Shown: positions 44,251 to 54,750 of the stretch, piece after piece
Layout of the letters: each line of letters begins with the position of its first letter
Numbering within the stretch: position 1 is the stretch's first letter
DNA from: Manduca sexta
Taxonomy: Eukaryota > Arthropoda > Insecta > Lepidoptera > Sphingidae
Direction of reading: 5' to 3'
Assembly: GCF_014839805.1 (NCBI RefSeq)
Contig: NC_051123.1
Span: 11,018,727 to 11,082,726, forward strand
Length of the DNA: 64,000 nucleotides
The notes under the pieces: model-generated
The model's input: only the letters and a program-made list of their open reading frames with translations
What the model was told of the DNA's origin: nothing
Database searches by the model: none
Made by a program: the position numbers and the translations under genes

Positions 44251-46869
44251 ACACATATTCCCAACACTATGTTACTTGGTACCAATAATAGATGCAAATA
44301 AAAAGACACCTTAATTAACTGGATTTACGAAGCTGAATTCAAAAATGGTAAATAGATTTAATTTCGTAATTATCCGAATGCCGAGTTTAAATTAGTTCTT
44401 TATACCCGCTAGTCAAGCAGGCAGTGAATATAGAAAAAGCGTAATAGGGTGGATCGGCCATTTTGTCTTTAATGTTTATTACTTTATGCCGCTCCCAGAG
44501 GAGTGAGAGGCGAGGAATCAATGCGGTTGATGTTCCTTCGAACAACCCCTACTATTTGTCTCTTTATCAATAATGTTGAAGAGGCTGTCTTCGAGTTGCA
44601 TTTATTAAACTTTGTTGACAGTAACGGACACCACATGTTGCAATTTTAAGATTTTATCAGAGGTACGTGAGTTTCCTTGCCTTTGTTTATTTACTTTAAT
44701 TGTGGTGAGGTCATTGTCGTCGTTTTAAGTCCAAGAAGACCGGAACAATTAATACTAATTTCTATTCCCTAGATTTTAGCCAAACGGTTATTTAATGATA
44801 TTATTAAAGATAAGCAATGCAGTATTTTTTAGAGAACATCTCGAAAGTGGAATGACATGTAGTCACATAAAGCCGCCATATTAAAGAAAGGCAATGCATG
44901 TTTATCTTTAGAAATATCCCGAAAGTCGAATAATATCTCGATTAGTCGTCTAAAGCCGCCAACAGTAAGGGCGTTCCGTCGTTTTAGGCACAGATGTTCC
45001 TTATGTTAATTCCATTGTTTTTTTGTTAATTTTTATGTCCGTTTTCACGCTCGATTTATTCACTTCGGCCGTTCGTTTCAGGATTAACGCTAATGTGGCC
45101 CGAGACGGAAATCTCACATTTTCTTCGGGTTCAATCTTGAGAAAATCTTTGGCAATTAAATCGGGGGAGTCATAAAGTACACTTTTGGGACAGCAATACT
45201 TTGAGGGGTTTTAATTAATTAATTGGAAAAAATGAGGATTCGAGACAGTCTCCCCTAATTTAAAAAAAGCGTACTTCTTTAGACAATTGAAATGTTTATT
45301 GATAAATATTAAATGCGTTTATAATAATTTATACGCTAAAGGAAAATACTTATTACCAAAATACGAAGCCCCAAACTCATTTAAATGTTGAAGAAACGAG
45401 AGCTCATTAATACCAAACATTCGCCAAATACAAACTTTCAAACACACACCAATGTTTTTCCTTGTCATAGCTCATTTGCAATGCATTCATCATGAAATAT
45501 TAAAGTGCCTCCAGCTTAAATATCTCTTCATTAACGAAAACGGCATTCGAATATCCCCAAAAAGCATTCAAAAATATGACACAAGTCGCCCAACCCTCGC
45601 CCCTAAAATTCATCTTCCGAATTAACATTTAAAAAAACTCTCGTAGAAATGTTCGAAAAAATGTCGCGACGCCTGGGACCGGGGTCGGATGTTCGAATTT
45701 CAAAAACTTATTGTTTAAGCACACGAAATCACTTTGGCTAATTTTTTCGATTTCGAACGTCGCTTCGGCCGGTTTGTCGTGACCTGTGGTAGGGGTTTAA
45801 ATTTGGATGTTCTAAATTTAAAAATATCAGGCGAAGGTATAAAATTGTTATGCCACTATTTCGGAAAAATGTATATACCGCCATAGATAAAAAAAAATGA
45901 CTTAAGATTTTAATGGCTAGAAAATACACTATAGACAATAACTTTTTCTTAACTAGTCATTCAAAGCCCGAGGATAAACGACTGCCTTCAAACAAACACT
46001 ACTCTGTATCCTTTAAACCAGAATAACTGACACACTGGTATAAATCACCAGTCCAAACAAACTCGTATACAACACCAAACATTTTCGGTTAGAGGTCTTT
46101 TTACACTGGTCTGTACTTAAATATTTTAAAATTTCAGTTAATCCCCCATCGATGCTTCCTGTGGGAACAGCGCGATTAATCCACGTTTAATGTCATCCCC
46201 GAAAAATAAAAAGCAGCTAATCAACAGATTGGCGGGGATTCCTTCCAATTCCCTCCCCTTGGAGGGTTTGGGGCGAATTATTTTTTAATGTCTAGTTGAT
46301 TTATATATTTGGTAAATGGGGATTCTAAGATATTTACTTTTTGACTAGTATGTATTTTTGGCACCTTGTGGCTGTATATATGTATTATAGAGAGTTTTGA
46401 TTCGAATTCCAGGTAGGGACATTGTATGTGATTACTGCTGTACCCACAGGAGAATGTTAGACAGTGGGTCGTAAGAACAGAGTAAAATCTATTTCAAAGA
46501 CATTTTTAGAAATTGAGTTTCTCTACAGCATTTGATCGAGATAAGAGCTGATGGTCAAGTGGATTCTTTTAAAAGACGAGTTAAGCAAACCGCATGTCAG
46601 TAAAATTATTTGTAAATTACCACCTATCGAATTTCGAATTACTATTGCGTGGTACTCTATCCAATGACATATAGATGTTAAGTCTTCGATTTGGCTATTT
46701 GATTGGAACACAAAAATGGTTGCACCCACTAGTATCAAGAGAGCTGTTAGACCGTCTCCCTTTGGAGCCTATTAAAAATAACTATCACTTTTTGATACTA
46801 ATCAGATCTACTTGCACACCTGAATGAACCGCTACTAATCGAATTTCGGCCACGGCGGCCATTCTGAAC
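44251..46869. other. Longest repeat-poor stretch
   Basis: Unique sequence except the tandem pair at 44811-44962. No exon-like block could be supported. Candidate ground for regulatory DNA by virtue of lacking insertions. Confidence 0.35.
44811..44962 (+). repeat. Degenerate 2-copy tandem repeat, about 78 bp
   Basis: GCAATGCAGT..CTCGAAAGTGGAA..TAAAGCCGCCA is followed by GCAATGCATG..CCCGAAAGTCGAA..TAAAGCCGCCA. Confidence 0.5.
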
Positions 46870-47058
46870 AGAATTAATATAACTACTGGACATAATAAGA
46901 TTTAAAATCTCATGTCTTATAATAGCGAGCGCAGTGGAAAACTAGATACTTTGTAATTCAAGGTGTTGGATGGTGTTTCTACTGTTTATGGGAGGTCATA
47001 TCGCTTACCGTCAGTCGAACGGCAAGCTAATCTCGCCATTCAAAGAAATAAAAAAAAA
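46870..47058 (+). repeat. Rep-C 3' two thirds
   Basis: ACTACTGGACATAATAAGA to CATTCAAAGAAATAAAAAAAA. Confidence 0.6.
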
Positions 47059-47452
47059 CACCAGATGTGTGAACACAGGTGCACTCTCTATTCCTTCACT
47101 CACAGTCCAGTAAGAAGGCAATCCGACATGATAGAAGCAAGATCAAACTTCCTAACCTACCAACTCTAATTTCTCACTTCGTTAACCAAAAAATAATAAA
47201 CAAAGCCAATTCAAGACTTTAATTTGGACTTTTTAACGCTATTAAAACATCAAACGACGCAATCAATATTAAATAGGATTGAAATCGTATCATTGCAGGG
47301 CGATACGCTAATCAGCCCCCCTACAGACGGTTGGGAAAAAATTAAATTTGCCAAGTCGATTTCATTTTTCATTAATTCATAGTCAAGGGTCGTGACCTTA
47401 GAAATACGTCTTAGGGCTGGATGCGGCATGATTGTCAAAATGTGTGAATAAA

Positions 47453-48067
47453 TCTATATATATAAAAATGAATCCCTATTTCCCTTGGTCACGCCATCAC
47501 GCGTGAACGGCTGGACCGATTTCACTTTTTTTTTTGTTGTGTTTGTTATTTATTTATTTATTTATTTTTAATAAGGTACACCAACAGCACTACATATTAC
47601 ATCAATCAATATTATAAAAAACTATAAGGTACAGCATCTGATATGTGTGCTACTAATAGGTGAACACAGCATTTACCACTAACAACATGTTGAATTAAAA
47701 TCTAAAACATAATAATAGGAAGTAGAAAATTATACAGTACAAAAAAATATTAAATCAATGAGTAACAATTATATACTAAATAATTTGTCTATAAAAAACT
47801 ATTGTAAACAACGTCATATAATTGGCAACAGAAAAAGTTATTGAGAATATGTAGTTGACAAAATTTATAAAAAGTTATTGTCAGGAGAAGGATCTTATGA
47901 AAGAAAAAATTCAAAAAATTGCGCGGAAAATTAGAAAATTTAAGAAAACTTAACGAAAATGTAAATTTTATATAACTGTCAATTGTTTGAAATAACTTTT
48001 AGCGATTGACAGAATGCGCGCTGAAAATTCATAGTTAAGACGGGACAACGTCTGTCGGGTCAACTAG
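47453..48067 (+). mobile_element. Helitron family 2 with internal insertion
   Basis: Starts TCTATATATATAAAAATG after A and ends GGGTCAACTAG before T. The terminal hairpin AGACG-GGACAA-CGTCT sits 10 nt before CTAG. It matches the compact copy at 57110-57396, except that 329 bp (47550-47878) is inserted. Confidence 0.82.
47550..47878. mobile_element. Unknown insertion inside Helitron
   Basis: Absent from the 57110-57396 copy. Bounded by GTTAT (47545-47549 and 47874-47878). It begins with a (TTTA)n tract, TTATTTATTTATTTA, then TAATAAGGTACACCAACAGC. The (TTTA)n end suggests the (TAAA)n tail of a minus-strand retroposon. No frame of note. Confidence 0.6.
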
Positions 48068-48099
48068 TACTTAATAAATCAAAAATAAGTTTCATTAAC

Positions 48100-48135
48100 T
48101 GATGGTAGATCTCTCATATGTGAGATTCCGTTTGG
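48100..48135 (+). repeat. Rep-C 5' fragment
   Basis: ACTGATGGTAGATCTCTCATA with TGTGAGATTCCG. It is immediately followed by a Rep-L copy. Confidence 0.45.
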
Positions 48136-48149
48136 ATGAAAATAAACAG

Positions 48150-48312
48150 CGCGCCTTTTATTTCAAGGGGTTTCCAAACGCCGAAGGTCACCGCGGGTTT
48201 TGGTTGGGATGCCGGTGTAGGGTTAAGGACTCGGCCAAATGCTCGTTCGAATGATGCTATACTCCTGAGTGTTGACATTGAGCCGTAAGACCGGTGATAC
48301 AACCGTAATAGT
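48150..48312 (-). repeat. Rep-L copy
   Basis: Reverse: GGCCAAATGCTCGTTCG, GATGCTATACTCCTGAGTG, GAGCCGTAAGACCGGTG. Confidence 0.55.
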
Positions 48313-48918
48313 AGCGATAAGGAATTTTTAGGAAGAAAAAAAGGAAAAACGCCGACAGAAACTAATATAACTTTGGACGAATAGGACCACAGCAAGGTCT
48401 GCTACTTTAGAGACTTGTCAGGGAAGCAGGAGTGTAAAACATTCAAATTTCGCCAGCTGTTTGTAATAGGGGTAAATGTGTTGCCATTTACTTGACGCAA
48501 TTCTAGTCTCCTAGAGTAATAGTGCGTTGTTGCTCGCCCGAAGATTTGACCCAAAACCTTAACGCACGAAATACAACTACGTAACTAAAGAATCTTATAT
48601 TGCCACTAATTTCTATCTACGGTGGAACGATTACCAACCACGCTCATACCACATCCATCCTCTCTAACCCGACGCGTCCCCAGTCGATATCCGAGTTCCT
48701 ATATAAAAATTTCCCTCAGGATTCTTAACGAAAGAAAAAAAACAAATTCCCTTCTTTGCACAAGACCGTGTTTTGCCAAACCGTAGCTAATACCGAGACG
48801 AGATGGCTGTTTAATTATTGATGGCGTTTTTGAAACTGTTTGTCTTTTATGTTAATTTTTACTTTTTTGTCCTCATGATGATAGACTTGGTGTTATGGAA
48901 TTCTTTGGACCTTAGAGC

Positions 48919-48940
48919 CTAGAGGCTATTAAGCCTCTAG
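48919..48940. repeat. Perfect 9-bp inverted repeat (hairpin)
   Basis: CTAGAGGCT-ATTA-AGCCTCTAG, with a further partial CTAGAGG at 48951-48957 just before a Rep-C copy. Confidence 0.6.
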
Positions 48941-48957
48941 TAGAGTCTGTCTAGAGG

Positions 48958-49258
48958 TTTTTTTTTATTGCTTTGAATGACGAGACGAGCTTGCCGTTCA
49001 CCTGATGGTAAGCGATACGGCCGCCCATAAATAGTAGAAACACCATCCAACACCTTGAATTACAAAGTATTGTTTGGTATTCCACTGCCGCCATCCTGAG
49101 ACACGAGATGTTAAGTCTCATTATGTCCAGTAGTTACCATGGCTTCAATGTCCTTCAAACTGGAACACAACGGTGACCACACACTGCTGATTGGCGGCAG
49201 AAATAGACATAGCGGTGGTACCTTCCCAGGCGGAATCTCACATATGAGAGACCTACCA
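48958..49258 (-). repeat. Rep-C, full length
   Basis: From a T-run and GCTTTGAATGACGAGACGAGC to CACATATGAGAGACCTACC. Confidence 0.7.
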
Positions 49259-49334
49259 AATTGTTTTGTCTTACTCCATCTAAGCAACACTGTGCAATTT
49301 GAATGACATTATATTCAGTGTTATTGATGGTCCT

Positions 49335-49375
49335 TCATCATCATCAGGCACATGGCGTCCACTGCTGGAGATATC
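49335..49375 (-). mobile_element. RTE LINE tail remnant
   Basis: TTCATCATCATCAGGCACATG then GTCCACTGCTGG, reverse of the tail. Confidence 0.45.
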
Positions 49376-50136
49376 TCTTCCCTAAAGTGGTCATTAAGTG
49401 ACTTCAAAAATTTTAATGCAAAATTACTTAAATTCTCATATTTATTAATAAATCACAGGATTTATTGCTTGGTTTTAATTAACCTAATAATAATACTTAC
49501 CCTCGTGGAAAATTCTAGAAATTCTCCAACATATCTTGACCTATTTATAGGAAATGCAGGTGTATAGAAACTTGTGCTTTACAAATGATTTGTGTGTTTG
49601 TGTGCGGGCAGCGATCCGTGCCCGATACGGAGGCTGGCTTGTTCTTGTTTTAATGAATGAACGCTTAGATTGTGGCCCTACCACATGGCATGTACAGGGT
49701 GTTGTTGGTTTTCTAAGAAGTTCATTTAAATCGAACTTAAAACCGTTTAGAACAATTCTATTTTCAAATTTTGAATTTGGTTTATTGTTAACTAGATGTC
49801 AGTGAAGGACGGTAAGATTATAATTAATGAAATATACTAGATAAACGAATATATCAACCAATCCATGAATCGAAACAAAAGTACACCACAAAAAAAAAAC
49901 TCAGATTTGATAATAGAAAAGGTAGACCGGCATGGCCGACGTGACAGTTACTGGGGATTACCCAGTATGTTAATTTTTCAATTATATATAGACAGCAGAA
50001 TATATAGTAATAATAATCCTATTACACTTATACACATTCAGAAGTTTATAAATGTATTTGAATATTTATATCATATCAACTCATGGAAATCTTATGCTTA
50101 CATTTATACAAAATTACACATAGGTACACCATCATC

Positions 50137-50447
50137 CGATAGCCTAGTTGGGTGTGGAACGGACTGCCAAGACGAATGTCCGCAGGTTCAAATGGCAAGG
50201 GCACACACCTCTGACTTTTCTAAAATCATGTGTGTATTCTTTGTTAATTTATCGTTCGCTTTAACGGTGAAGGAAAACATCGTGAGGAAACCTGCACATC
50301 TGAGAAGATCTCTATAGGAATTTCGAAGGAGTGTGAAGTCTACCAATCCGCACTAGGCCAGCGTGGTGGACTAAGGCCTAATCCCTCTCAGTAGTAGAGG
50401 AGGTCCGTGCTCAGCTGTGGGCAAGCAAGGGCTGATGTTATGTTATA
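50137..50447 (+). mobile_element. SINE-B, full length, 12-bp duplication
   Basis: CGATAGCCTAGTTGGGTGTG to GGGCTGATGTTATG, flanked by TACACCATCATC (50125-50136, 50448-50459). Confidence 0.85.
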
Positions 50448-50712
50448 TACACCATCATCATACATTTGTTTATTATTACTCTTATTACGTGTTTTTTACT
50501 TTCTTTTATTATGCACCTGCCTCCGTCCTCTCTACACCACCCAAAGGTGGACTGAGAGACCTTTTATAAAAAAACGAAAGTCTTAGTTTCTTACGGTAGG
50601 TAGTGGCTTGGGTATATTGCCAAGGTCCATGGGCGATAGTGAATTGCTATTCTATGGGCTGTTGGTTCGTCTGTCTCCGACGCAATAAAAAAATGACAAA
50701 AACCTGTTTAAA

Positions 50713-50800
50713 GATTGCCTGGGTGACGTAGGTGCATTACGACTGTAGTCTCGGGTTCGATCCGACCGGGAAAAATGTCTATTCATTATTAGCCCAAAGA
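50713..50800 (+). mobile_element. tRNA-like SINE head
   Basis: GCCTGGGTGACGTAGGTGC then CTCGGGTTCGATCCGACCGGG, followed by a short body. SINE-A-like head; it directly precedes a PLE insertion. Confidence 0.45.
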
Positions 50801-50810
50801 CTAGAATTAT

Positions 50811-50939
50811 ATAATGATTTCTTATGTATACGCGAATGTTAGACATTAAAATTAAACTATTTTTTGGATTTGTTACGGTATTAATTTTTAGTTTTTTCCC
50901 GACGTTTCGAAGACTTTGCAGCCTTCGTGGTCCGGGGAC
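50811..50939 (-). mobile_element. PLE untranslated-region insertion with near-perfect duplication
   Basis: Starts at ATAATGATTTCTTATG and retains CGACGTTTCGAAGACTTTGC, the hairpin/GAAAC block. Flanks are ACTAGAATTAT (50800-50810) and ACTAAAATTAT (50940-50950), one mismatch in 11. Confidence 0.7.
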
Positions 50940-51103
50940 ACTAAAATTATGGCCGACATAGCAACATACTCGCCGTGTCACACCATATATAATACGGAAA
51001 CTGAATGCATGTTGTTGTCTCTGCCCTCTTCTGACAAAAGGCGTGTGTAAAATCAATTTTTCAGCGCCGTCTGCTATAAATTATTTAGCCAACACGCAAC
51101 ACC

Positions 51104-51240
51104 CTGTACGCCGCGGGTCATATCGCGCCGATTGTTGCGCGACATGCGACACGCGTCCATTGTCGTTTTGTCGCGCGCCCATTGTGTCCACTACGCTTGG
51201 CCGCCCATACATCGGAGACGGTGTACCGCTTCCGTGTGTA
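51104..51240. other. GC-rich, CpG-dense patch
   Basis: GCCGCGGGTCATATCGCGCC, TTGCGCGACATGCGACACGC, GTCGCGCGCCCATTG. Two plus frames stay open across it. No family recognised. Confidence 0.3.
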
Positions 51241-51308
51241 TTAGATAATATTTCGTATTGCCATTGTCTATTGGTTGTTTTAAGTTAGGGGCAAATGGTC
51301 TCGTAAAT

Positions 51309-51612
51309 GGTGGTTTACTGGTGGTCTCTCATATGGGAGAGTCGGCCTGGGTTGGTACCACCGCAAACTATCTCTGCTGCTAAGCAACAGTGTGTAGTTA
51401 CTGTTGTGTTACGGTTTGAAGAATATTGTAGCCATTGTAACTACTGGACTTAATAAGACTTAACATCTCATGTCACAGGATGGCGAGCGCAGTGGAATAC
51501 CAAACAATACTTTGTAATTCAAGGTGTTGGTGTTTCTACTGTTTATGGTCGGTCATATTGCTTAATATTAAGCGGACGGCAAGCTCATCACGTCATGAAA
51601 GCAATAAAAAAT
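51309..51612 (+). repeat. Rep-C, full length
   Basis: ACTGGTGGTCTCTCATATGG to CATGAAAGCAATAAAAAATA. Confidence 0.68.
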
Positions 51613-51635
51613 ATAATAATAGTAATTAATTGGTG

Positions 51636-51806
51636 ATATCGTATACAACGTGTAAAGCCCGACATAGTGGCCAGTGTGTGTCGCGTTCCGGGATCACTAT
51701 GTGTATATCAAACCAGGCCGGCATAATTGTATCGACTGGTGAGGTAATCATCTCTCGTTAGTCAGTACTCTATCTGAACCCTTCGCCACTTACTATCAGG
51801 TGCTAT
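51636..51806 (+). repeat. Rep-D, 5'-truncated
   Basis: GTATACAACGTGTAAAGCCC to CCACTTACTATCAGGTGC. Confidence 0.6.
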
Positions 51807-53219
51807 GTTTTTCGAGCAACATGTATTTATACATGTATGAAATCATCCCAACAGCAAAAATATCGAGTCATCAAATACACGTAATGTCATACCTAGCTCT
51901 TTATTGAAATATACCATTATACATCATACATATAATTTATTTTCATCATTCATTTACATAATCGAGAAAATGGAACATAAATATACATATTATTAAGACT
52001 AAATGTCATTACAAATTATACATGACCACAGCATGCAAAATATATAATTACATTACGTGTTACAAATTATACACAACCACAGCATGTAAATTGAAATTTA
52101 ACTGATTTGATTTACCTTCATCAAGTTGTTACATCTGTATCAAGCAGTTTACCCTACAAGAAAAATCGCCGGGAGATCCTCAATCAATTTCCTCAACCCA
52201 TCGGAGGTTCATAAGTTTTTTTTTCGTCTAATATTGTTAGTCCGGCCACGAGCGTCCCACGGGTGAGATTTTCCCATAAATTGACCGACTTAAGTGATTC
52301 CTTCGCCCCTGAACCCCGTTTCAATCTTTCAATCCCTCAGCGGATACTTTTTATGCTACCCTGGTATTTTTCCTTGTTGCGGCTTCGAATAATGGATGGA
52401 AGGGTTTGATTGGCAGTTGATCTGTTTGGATTTATTGACGTCTTGTTATGGCAATGTGTTGGTAGATATATAAGCATGTATGATCGACATACGTTTTCTA
52501 TAGAAAATGTTGGAAAAATATTTTTTAGATATAAGAATGACTGAATATATTTGTTTAATACTAATATGTACCTATATTATGAACCTATCGGAGTATTTAG
52601 TTATAAGTATATAACAACATTGCGTTTCATTTTGATTGAGACCCTACATTGTACTGTGTTGCACCTTAAAATGACCTAATTTCAGCAAGATACATCAATT
52701 TCCCTGGAAGTTGTTAAGTTTTTGAAAGCTTAAATTGACATTCTAAATCTAAAGATTATAATTGGTAAAGGAATATGTTTTATAGTGCCTTATAATTTTA
52801 TTTATATGATGGCCAGTTATTTAAAAAAAAACAATATTCATAACCTTCATACAAGACCTACACACACTATTACCATAAACGATGCCAATTCATAGACAAT
52901 CCAATCTCGAAGACCATTTGTAAAAAAGCGTCAATTTTTCACTACGGCAAGGGCTAAGGGTCGAGATAAATACGCGCCATTGACATCCTAAGTGCAGCCG
53001 TTGGCGATTTGAAGGCTTGTCCCCTTTCCTTATGGTTTGATGGTTTTATCGGTTGTCTATTGACATGTGACAGGCTTATAATGATGTATTTTGTTTTATA
53101 TATAAAAAAAGACAACTATAAAAATATATAAACATCATACTGGCTGAAAATTTTTCAAGCAGTTCGTGTTTTTTTTTTATGAGTTTAGAATTTATTTACG
53201 TGTTAAAACTCTAAGGTTT
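51807..53219. other. Gene-free stretch
   Basis: AT-rich. A short local duplication, TTACAAATTATACATGACCAC and TTACAAATTATACACAACCAC, lies at about 52010-52080. No gene seen. Confidence 0.4.
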
Positions 53220-53472
53220 ACTGGTGGTAGGATATTTTATATCCGCCCGGATAGCGATTACCGTACACAAGGTATTAAAACCCGCCATAGTGGCCCACGT
53301 AAGTGTGTTGCGTTTTGGGATTAGCTTGTGTATATTCGGTTCTAACAGGCCGCCATAACTGTGTCGACTGTCAAGGGATAATCATCTATTGTCAGTGGAC
53401 ATTCTATCGAACCTCACTCCATTTACCGTTAGATAAACTTTGCCGCACCACTAAAAAACAAAAAAAAAAATT
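53220..53472 (+). repeat. Rep-D, full length
   Basis: ACTGGTGGTAGGATATTTTAT to CTTTGCCGCACCACTAAAAAA, ending in an A-rich tail. Confidence 0.7.
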
Positions 53473-53865
53473 ATTTTTTTCTAGACTCGCTAAAACTAAA
53501 AAAAGACAAGTTAAATCAGCTTTTGTAGACGTAAATACATTTTATTGATATAACTTTTATATTCTGTATTGCTATTTGTATAACAGCATAAGGCTATATG
53601 TTTTTGTTTCAATATCGAAACTCTGAAGCAACATTTTATCACAAAACAGAAACTATTGCAAAAATGTATTGAACGGTATTTTATAATAGCCTATCAGAAT
53701 CACCTTATCGTGAAAGGGGAAACGTATTGCAATAAAGATAAAATAAAGTTATTTTTTCCAAACGCCGAATACACATCTTCATATTACACCGTCATGTAAA
53801 ACACGAGTTGAATACCTTCTTATTAGTTTTACTTGTTTTTTTTTACGTTTACGCCAATTTTTCTC

Positions 53866-53990
53866 AAAGTGTTTGGCAGAGGCGCAACTAATGCATCAGT
53901 TTTCACTGTTTGTATTCCGTCCCATGATATGATAGGAATTAACCTATTAAAAAATTTACCATCCCATGATCTGATTGGAGCGAAACTATC
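53866..53990 (-). mobile_element. SINE-A fragment with small internal duplication
   Basis: GGCAGAGGCGCAACTAATGC, then TCCCATGATATGATAGGA and again TCCCATGATCTGATTGGAG. Rearranged and degenerate. Confidence 0.5.
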
Positions 53991-54036
53991 TAAAAAAATC
54001 TTTTACGCTCATAAAAAGTTAAATGCAACCATAATT

Positions 54037-54153
54037 ATTTCTAGTGTTTACGCGAATGAGACATTAAAATAAAACTATTTTTAAGATTTTATAATTTCTC
54101 CCTATTACAGAGAAAATTATAATATAAAATCCGCAAAATAGTTTTATATTAAA
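54037..54153. mobile_element. Palindromic PLE insertion with 12-bp duplication
   Basis: The left half is minus-sense PLE end (TTTACGCGAATGAGACATT, then TTCTCCC). The right half returns in plus sense (GAGAAAATTATAATATAAAA, then TCCGCAAAATAG). The whole is flanked by perfect GCAACCATAATT at 54025-54036 and 54154-54165, so the palindrome entered as one unit. Confidence 0.7.
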
Positions 54154-54512
54154 GCAACCATAATTGTTGGTATAAGAGTGTCCCCATGCTCCTCTATAGA
54201 CCATATAAAAACAAAAAAAACTCAACGTTACACGACGGTGTACAACCCGTACGATAAAGTGCGGACGGCCGGGGGCAAGTGGGTTAAAATGGTACATCAC
54301 GGTATAAAACACCCCCGCTGTCCATAAATATCCCAGTTCGGAAGTTGGTCTGTTAGCGGTCGGCAATTTTTACCCCGTGACCACTTTTATTTATCGCCGA
54401 TGCGCTTCGGGGGTTATCTTGTGTTAGATGTTTATAAAGATTTTGTTTTGTGTTTTTTTATATGAATGACAAGCGCAAGCGCGCGCACGCAGTATTTAAG
54501 CTAAAATTACTG

Positions 54513-54750
54513 TCTCGGTGGAGTAGTTGTATTGCGGTACGACTGCAATGCTCTCGGGTTCATATCTTGGGTTAGGCAATGTAATTTTGTTTAGTATGCC
54601 CGGAGTCTTAAGTTTGTATCCGATATGGCGATAGGCACGCCCCCTATCACATCATGGGATGGAATACACAGGCGAAAGTGGGCGCCCTGGTTGAACTTCT
54701 ACCTATACCTTCAGAAGTGATGGCATGATCTGTGTTTGTTTGATTTTCTT
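54513..54750 (+). mobile_element. SINE-A, near full length
   Basis: CTCGGTGGAGTAGTTGTATTG, then GCCCGGAGTCTTAAGTTTG, then CCCCCTATCACATCATGGGA, ending GATCTGTGTTTGTTTG. The B-box block is decayed. Confidence 0.7.

Noticed and set aside
51043..51288. 81-codon frame rich in Cys and Arg
   Set aside because: CpG-dense sequence lacks stops in two frames at once, so an open frame carries little weight.
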